Virus record (IMG/VR): IMGVR_UViG_3300048821_000098
Location: 1-26,708 of that record
Length of the DNA stretch: 26,708 nucleotides
Strand: one strand, 5' to 3'
DNA from: a virus
The translations under genes were made by a program, and so were the position numbers. Positions 22,308 through 26,708 of this stretch are shown piece by piece (positions within the stretch are counted from its first letter, which is position 1; every line of letters starts with the position of its first letter). Under the pieces are notes generated by a model. It was not told the DNA's origin, did no database searches, and saw nothing but the letters and a program-made list of their open reading frames with translations.

Positions 22308-24452
22308 CTACTCGATATCTGTAGTATCTTTACCTTTGGCGGCGTCCTTCGCCTTCTTAGGTTGAATGGACCAGGGTTCGCGTCCACTTTCTTTGGCGCG
22401 TCTAAGAACTTCTGCGCTATAAGGCTCCACCACCTCTTCCCCAGTCGCAGCATCATGAGCCACACTGACCCGTTCCCCAGCCCGCGTCCGTTCTACAGCA
22501 CTTCGCAACGCCGGACCAGCAGCGTCGAATGCCTGGACCTTCCCGTTGCTGGGGTGCGCAAATTGACCTGCGTACGAACCAACGGCCTGGCGCTGGCACT
22601 CAGCAATTCCATCCCGCGCGATCTGCTCATTGCGCTGGTCACCTTTGGAACGGAAGCCTGATGCAGCAGCGCGGTAGGCATCCACCGCGCGGGCGTGGTC
22701 TTGAGCGACTTCGTGGTGCTGTGCTGCTTCGAGTTGAGATTCAGGTGTCATAGAGTCCTTTGCATGGTTTTCAAGAAAAGTGATAGCACTGTCTACTTTC
22801 TGTCCCCACGAAGAACCACTAGCATTTCGCAGAGCATTCTTCGCCTCTTGAAATGAAACGTGAATTTCAGAAGCTACTTCTTCAATAGCGTCTTCTTCAC
22901 ACTTCGCATCGCCGTCCTTCGCTTGTGTTTTCAAGAAACGCTCCAGATCGGCCATCTTTTCAACCTGTCGATGATCAGGGAATTTAATTGCTTTGAGCCG
23001 CGTAAGTTCCTGGCGCAGGCCTTCAGTAGCGCTTTTGGCTTGCTCTTCACTATAGGGCGGAAGAGAGTAGTCCTTTGCCTTCTTTGTGGTCTCAGCTTTG
23101 TACTCGCGCAATGCTTCAGCACGTGTTGGATAGCCGCCGTATGTTTCACCATTTAGCTTGAAGTAGTAGCCGGCGATGTTTCGGCCTATGCTAGGTTCAG
23201 CGTCCCTCCCCGGTACTTTGTACTCTTTCACCTTCTCCCCCATCTCTCTCAGCGCCTGCTCATGCGCGCGCAGTTTGTTGGTCGTATCACCAGGCTTTTC
23301 TTTTTCAAGTTTCGCCTGAATCTCTTTACGGCGCTTGAAATAAGCGTCTTCATCGGAGCGTGGAGAGTCGGTGGTGTGTGCTTTAGTGTTAGGACCAGAC
23401 CCAGTCATATAGCGATCAATCATGCGCTTTACACCTTCCAACGTGACGTCGCCCTGGCCTACTTCACCAGATTTGTCAGCGCGAAATTCATGCGCACCAG
23501 TCTGCTTGATACTCCAGCCTTTATACTCACCAACTTCTACAGAGTCCCTCCCAATCACCGCAATAGGAAGCGGGAGGGCGTCATTCTGCGATTTACGCGC
23601 ACTTTCTATTTGTTTACGCAGCTTCGCGATAGTCTCCGGCCGTGCATGCTGGGTAAGCGCTTCATGGAGGGCTTGCTTCAGATATGTGAGGTTGTCTTTG
23701 GCGGCGTCTTTTGCGCCGTTGCGTTTGCCGGTAGTAAGAAAATGGTCGATGGCCTTTTTGCACTCCACCACTGTGTTAGCAAAGCCGACTGGTTCGCCAC
23801 TTTTTGGATCACGCGCATAAAACCGCTTTGCCACGCCGCCTTCGACGATGTCAAAGCCTTTGTAGGTGGTAACGACCTCACCCACGTCCTTCCCAATCAC
23901 CCCAACAGGGAGCGGGAGGGCGTCTAAACCGCGATTGGCATGTCCATCAGGCGTGGTGTCTGGGATTCCTTCTTTGCGCATGAACGTTTTCAGCGCAGTC
24001 TTCGTGCCTTTATTAAAAACAGTGTACTTCTTTTTGCGACCGTTCATATCAGGGGCTTCAGTGGTTACGCTCCAAGAGCCGTCACTGTTTTGCTGAATGT
24101 CATACTCTTGGCCCTTGGTACTGCGTGCCCAGTAGGAGTCGTCCTTCGCCTTCCCCACAGGAAGCGGAAGGGCGTCTTTTGCGCTGACCTTGTTCAGCGG
24201 ACCCTTGAATGTGCGGCCCTCTTTGTTCTTGATGAACACCGTACCGCCCTCTATCTTTGTGATGATGCCTTCAAAGCCTGCGCCGCCCTTCACTCCAAAA
24301 CCCAGGTGAACTTCGTCACCGACTGCGAACTCACGATCCTTCCCTTCGGCCTTCGACAAAGCAATGGCGACAGCCTGCTTCTTCGGCTTCCCAGCTTCTT
24401 CCTCAACCTTGACATTGTGCCCGATGTTCTTCTTTCCAGCAAGTAGCGGCAT
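22308..24452 (-). CDS. Large modular protein with A-x-D linkers and repeated mini-domains (714 aa)
   Basis: 714 residues with AAGGAG upstream. Residues 1-36 match a short motif known from many phage proteins (AGKPKKQAVAIALSKA). Residues 38-90 look SH3/KOW-like (FAVGDEVHLGFGVKGG). Then come KDALPLPV borders at about 92, 177 and 291. Small beta-rich domains with a closing helix lie at about 117-158, 196-240 (YKGFDI), 309-349 (YKGWSI) and 425-455 (AGYYFKLNGETYGG). Helical modules fill the rest. AKD sites occur near 91, 102, 247, 251, 459, 511, 564 and 701, and AFDAAG at 641-646. No known family covers the whole protein. I infer a capsid-internal polyprotein-like product cut at A-x-D; this is not proven. 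Confidence 0.78.
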   Translation of the reverse strand: MPLLAGKKNIGHNVKVEEEAGKPKKQAVAIALSKAEGKDREFAVGDEVHLGFGVKGGAGFEGIITKIEGGTVFIKNKEGRTFKGPLNKVSAKDALPLPVGKAKDDSYWARSTKGQEYDIQQNSDGSWSVTTEAPDMNGRKKKYTVFNKGTKTALKTFMRKEGIPDTTPDGHANRGLDALPLPVGVIGKDVGEVVTTYKGFDIVEGGVAKRFYARDPKSGEPVGFANTVVECKKAIDHFLTTGKRNGAKDAAKDNLTYLKQALHEALTQHARPETIAKLRKQIESARKSQNDALPLPIAVIGRDSVEVGEYKGWSIKQTGAHEFRADKSGEVGQGDVTLEGVKRMIDRYMTGSGPNTKAHTTDSPRSDEDAYFKRRKEIQAKLEKEKPGDTTNKLRAHEQALREMGEKVKEYKVPGRDAEPSIGRNIAGYYFKLNGETYGGYPTRAEALREYKAETTKKAKDYSLPPYSEEQAKSATEGLRQELTRLKAIKFPDHRQVEKMADLERFLKTQAKDGDAKCEEDAIEEVASEIHVSFQEAKNALRNASGSSWGQKVDSAITFLENHAKDSMTPESQLEAAQHHEVAQDHARAVDAYRAAASGFRSKGDQRNEQIARDGIAECQRQAVGSYAGQFAHPSNGKVQAFDAAGPALRSAVERTRAGERVSVAHDAATGEEVVEPYSAEVLRRAKESGREPWSIQPKKAKDAAKGKDTTDIE
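23546..23590 (-). repeat. KDALPLPV coding repeat, copy 3
   Basis: Encodes NDALPLPIAVIGRD at residues 290-303 of the 714-residue protein. Over 34 bases it differs from copy 2 (23888-23926) at four positions by my count. It marks the border before the module with YKGWSI. Confidence 0.8.
23888..23926 (-). repeat. KDALPLPV coding repeat, copy 2
   Basis: Encodes LDALPLPVGVIGKD at residues 176-189 of the 714-residue protein, at the border before the module with YKGFDI. Confidence 0.8.
24141..24180 (-). repeat. KDALPLPV coding repeat, copy 1
   Basis: Encodes AKDALPLPVGKAKDD at residues 91-105 of the 714-residue protein, closing the SH3-like module and opening the next one. Confidence 0.8.
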
Positions 24453-24519
24453 GGCGGTAGTGCTCCTTTGGTGTCTCGAGTTGTGCGGCCGTGCCGCTGT
24501 GTGCTTCAGATCCTAGCTA

Positions 24520-24771
24520 CTAAGAATGCATCGGCGAAGTGCCTTCTGGCGCCTCGGTGAAATCCACATAGAACACCTTGCCAGGTTTGAAGGCCTCAAT
24601 TACCGCGGGCACTGTCACAGTCATTTCGATCTTGCCGTTAGGCGTGGCCTCGGCGAAACGCTGATCCTCTGGCAGCTTAGAATCGTAGCACGCTTCAAGA
24701 GTCACGTTGACGTATGGACTGCCAGACGCATAGTGAGTAACGTGGTCGACAACAAACTTTCCTCGAATCAT
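24520..24771 (-). CDS. Small hypothetical protein (83 aa)
   Basis: 83 residues with GGGAG before the ATG. Alternating beta strands are likely (GKFVVDHVTHYASGSPYVNV, then KIEMTVTVPAVIEAFKPGKV). No domain, membrane segment or cysteine cluster is recognised. It lies between the 94-residue gene and the 714-residue gene. The codon use and the clear ribosome site support a real gene. The 67-nt gap behind it holds only a weak GCGGC/GCCGC pair and the next ribosome site. Confidence 0.7.
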   Translation of the reverse strand: MIRGKFVVDHVTHYASGSPYVNVTLEACYDSKLPEDQRFAEATPNGKIEMTVTVPAVIEAFKPGKVFYVDFTEAPEGTSPMHS

Positions 24772-24797
24772 TTCGTGCTCCCTTTTAACGAAGTGAA

Positions 24798-25082
24798 TTA
24801 CTCTGCACTGTCAAGAATTTTCTGCAGCTCTTCGATGGTGGGCGGTGGCAGAGTTATGTCGCGCGCGCCGTAGTTGGCAAGTGAAGCTGTCACATCATCG
24901 ATATGCAAGCACTCTTTCAGATTAGGGCAAGGATCGCTGGGCGATGTGGCCGCGATACGACCATTGCAAAAATCATTACCGGCTGTGGCATCGTACAAAA
25001 CGCCGACAACCGGCGCACCATAACTCGGCAGCAAAATAACCTTGTCGCCATTCTTTGCTTCTCTACCATTCTTGTAATGCAT
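24798..25082 (-). CDS. Small hypothetical protein, possible SH3/KOW-like fold (94 aa)
   Basis: 94 residues. The start 'MHYKNGREAKNGDKVIL' is a form seen in many small phage proteins and resembles the first strands of an SH3/KOW-like barrel. C39 in NDFCNGRIA and two further cysteines (CPNLKEC) could bind metal or be by chance. The ATG overlaps the stop of the small upstream ORF as TGATG. Function is unknown. Confidence 0.7.
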   Translation of the reverse strand: MHYKNGREAKNGDKVILLPSYGAPVVGVLYDATAGNDFCNGRIAATSPSDPCPNLKECLHIDDVTASLANYGARDITLPPPTIEELQKILDSAE

Positions 25083-25192
25083 CAGTGCATGTTCCTTTCA
25101 TACCAGGTAAGGTCCGGCTTCGGCGGAACCCTAACGCCGCCTATCACAGGTGGAAGTGTTGGGTGCTTCTTAGTGCTAGTCTTTACCTTCAT
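25082..25192 (-). CDS. Very small coupled ORF (36 aa)
   Basis: ATG at 25192 opens 36 codons that fill the gap between two genes and end in a TGATG overlap with the next start. The product is basic and Pro-rich (MKVKTSTKKHPTLPP, then VPPKPDLTWYERNMH). No strong ribosome site is seen, but the ATG stands only 5 nt behind the previous stop, so reinitiation is possible. The tight junctions on both sides are the main support. Confidence 0.5.
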   Translation of the reverse strand: MKVKTSTKKHPTLPPVIGGVRVPPKPDLTWYERNMH

Positions 25193-25197
25193 AGCAC

Positions 25198-25515
25198 TTA
25201 GTGCGCAGTGCCAGTAGTGAGGCTGACGGTGGAGGTGCATCCTGGGACGCCTGTCATCATTGCGATATAGGTGAAACTGCCAGTGTGAATGTCTACCACC
25301 AGCGCCTGTCCTGGCATGACCACGGTGCCGTTGGGATTCACCACAGTTACTGCGCTGCTCGTGCCCAGGTTGAAGTACACCGGCAGGTTGCCCACGTTCT
25401 GGATAAGCAGTACGGTATCAGTGGAGACCGTGGTGCCAGGCAGTAGGACGGCCGCGGTGGTACTGCCTACACTTGTGCCGATGGAGGCGTCGATGGTGAG
25501 ATAGTTGAGTGCCAT
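25198..25515 (-). CDS. Small beta-rich structural-type protein (105 aa)
   Basis: 105 residues, nearly without charged residues and rich in Thr, Val and Gly, with repeated strands (TVLLIQNVGNLPVYFNLGTS, then GQALVVDIHTGSFTYIAMM). Such composition is typical of phage decoration or fibre proteins rather than enzymes. GAGGT lies before the ATG, although far. It sits near the head genes and could be a minor head protein. No family is recognised. Confidence 0.65.
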   Translation of the reverse strand: MALNYLTIDASIGTSVGSTTAAVLLPGTTVSTDTVLLIQNVGNLPVYFNLGTSSAVTVVNPNGTVVMPGQALVVDIHTGSFTYIAMMTGVPGCTSTVSLTTGTAH

Positions 25516-25524
25516 GCTAGTTTG

Positions 25525-26708
25525 TTACCTCGAATTTCCGAAATGTTCTGTAGGCTTTGCGTTGTTGATAAAGCGCTTCAACTGCTCAATACTTGAAGCA
25601 GTAATTGTTTTGCGTCCAGGTGCTTCAGCTTTCCATTGATAACTGTCAGGCATACGTGTACATACGTAACCGTTGTACTCTGTATGGGCGTCCTTCGCCC
25701 CAACCCTATGCCCGGAACCCGCGCAGTGCGGCCCGGTCGGGTCTGAAACACCGCGGCCAGCTTTGTCATGGAGCGCCATCTTGCCGGCGGAGTTAGTGGA
25801 GACCAGCTTGCGGCACGTGGGGCACTGAACTGGGTTTGGAAGAGCGGAGTCCTTTGCCGCGGCCCGAATTTCAGCGGCACACTCAACTGCTTCTTGTGCC
25901 AAATCAGGCCGCTCGTATTTGATGTATTGCACAACTTTGTCAAGTTGAGCGTATGGCGTTTGCTCGAGAACTCTGAATACATCCTGCTTACGAAGCTTCG
26001 CGATGTTATCGGCAGCCACTTTAATCGCGAATGCTGGATCAAAGTCCCTCGCACGAGAACTCCCGCCCTTCGCATCCAGCACCCGGTCCAGGGCTTTGTG
26101 GAGGCGGGCGCGTTTGCTGGATGAAGAGTCTTTGGCCTTCTTAGGCAACTCCGTCTTCAGTTGCGCGATCTCACGCCGCCAGCCCAGCCGCTCTGCCGGT
26201 GAACCTTCGCCGTCGATAAGACGCTGTTGCAATTTGATGATCTCCAACTCCAGATCACTTGGAATCTTTGCCATCCCGTCCTTCGCCTTCCCTCTCAGTG
26301 CTTGCTGTGCCGTCTTCAGCAGTTGAACTTTCTGCGCTTCGCTGCGCCGCATGAATTCTTTGATGTCGATACCGAGAGTGCTTAAGAGGTCAGTCATGGA
26401 GGGTTTGGTCTCGAGGGCAGAGTCTTTCGCACGCGCCCACTCAGCCTTTATCTTCAGCAGACGCTCCAGTGCTTCAATCTGTGCAGAGACTCCTGGAGTA
26501 TTTTTGATTCTAAGATTGTTTATTCGTGCTTGCAATTGTGCTGGAGTAGCCCGCGCAATAGTGGTGTCTTGGGCGTGTTTGCGGAGCGCCTTAGCTTCAC
26601 GTACTAAGCTAACGATGGAACCATGCGTGGCATTGTAGGCTGCGATTGCCGGACCACCTTGGCGCATCCACTCTTGGCGCTCAAGATTGTCATCAATATC
26701 ATCGTGCT
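25525..26708 (-). CDS. Modular protein with HRALD peptide and zinc ribbon (partial at right edge)
   Basis: The frame stays open to the right edge, with DDNLERQEW before the ATG at 26667, and that ATG has no good ribosome site, so the gene probably starts outside. Counting from that Met: helical parts to about 177, AKD at 80-82, 128-130 and 178-180, the shared peptide KRARLHKALDRVLD at 185-198, ARD at 206-208, a helical domain to 270, AKD at 271-273, a zinc ribbon-like C-x2-C with later H and C (CPTCRKL, HCAGSGH), AKD at 324-326, and a small YNGYVC beta domain with a helix. I infer a capsid-delivered accessory protein. No single known family fits. Confidence 0.75.
   Translation of the reverse strand, partial: HDDIDDNLERQEWMRQGGPAIAAYNATHGSIVSLVREAKALRKHAQDTTIARATPAQLQARINNLRIKNTPGVSAQIEALERLLKIKAEWARAKDSALETKPSMTDLLSTLGIDIKEFMRRSEAQKVQLLKTAQQALRGKAKDGMAKIPSDLELEIIKLQQRLIDGEGSPAERLGWRREIAQLKTELPKKAKDSSSSKRARLHKALDRVLDAKGGSSRARDFDPAFAIKVAADNIAKLRKQDVFRVLEQTPYAQLDKVVQYIKYERPDLAQEAVECAAEIRAAAKDSALPNPVQCPTCRKLVSTNSAGKMALHDKAGRGVSDPTGPHCAGSGHRVGAKDAHTEYNGYVCTRMPDSYQWKAEAPGRKTITASSIEQLKRFINNAKPTEHFGNSR

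Noticed and set aside
22308-22310. TAG recoding of the whole phage
   Set aside because: TAG ends many genes here with well-formed C-termini (for example those ending at 599, 1460, 3107, 15431 and 18501), so general amber recoding is not supported. Only local readthrough at 22308 remains possible.
23262-23927. Plus-strand frame of 221 codons with hydrophobic stretches
   Set aside because: Antisense to the 714-residue gene, with no ribosome site; the sense frame has repeated modules and a good start.
22092-24180. Four similar repeats considered as a CRISPR array or direct-repeat origin
   Set aside because: Spacing is uneven (about 250 to 1450 bases), the repeats are in frame and encode the same peptide, and the DNA between them is coding.

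Overview
The window is about 26.7 kb of a contractile-tailed (myovirus-type) dsDNA phage or prophage. It holds the head and tail morphogenesis block, and every supported gene lies on the minus strand, so transcription runs from high to low coordinates. The gene order matches phages built around DUF2213 (protease/scaffold), DUF2184 (capsid), DUF4054 (adaptor), DUF3383 (sheath) and DUF3277 (tube), as in AP22-like myophages. Genes are tightly packed, with many ATGA/TGATG overlaps. I saw no tRNA, integrase, lysis cassette, terminase or portal inside the window. The host is not certain. An Ig-like repeat plus a lectin-like domain at the end of one baseplate protein resemble domains I associate with soil Acidobacteriota, which is a hint only.

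Right part (26708 to 20414): a modular protein open at the right edge, several small proteins, a 714-residue modular protein, a 76-residue protein and a DUF2213 protease fused to a long acidic scaffold. Middle (20411 to 12323): cement protein, major capsid protein with a terminator behind it, a small acidic protein, DUF4054 adaptor, then a disturbed connector region. In that region, unusual accessory ORFs and a chimeric gene remnant sit among the gp10-like, stopper-like and neck terminator genes, followed by an exported HNH-like protein. Left part (12302 to 1): sheath, tube, tail assembly chaperone with a probable -1 frameshift extension, tape measure with a lytic transglycosylase domain, baseplate hub, plug, spike, gp25-like, J and DUF2612 proteins, then tail fibre genes. 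The last gene runs off the left edge and starts with a signal-peptide-like sequence.

The most unusual signal is a shared peptide, roughly DRRSRLHRALDxxxD. It occurs in four otherwise different accessory proteins and, in weaker form, in the scaffold region of the DUF2213 protease. In most of these it is bracketed by A-x-D sites (AKD, ARD, AQD). The capsid protein has a similar AFD-AAG site at residue 19. I infer a capsid-targeting and processing code: accessory proteins would enter the prohead by carrying a scaffold-like helix, and the protease would then cut at A-x-D. Two such accessory genes lie in tandem between DUF4054 and the gp10-like gene, separated by a duplicated, chimeric remnant of the two flanking genes, which points to cassette exchange by recombination. 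Several virion proteins also share extra beta-rich domains.
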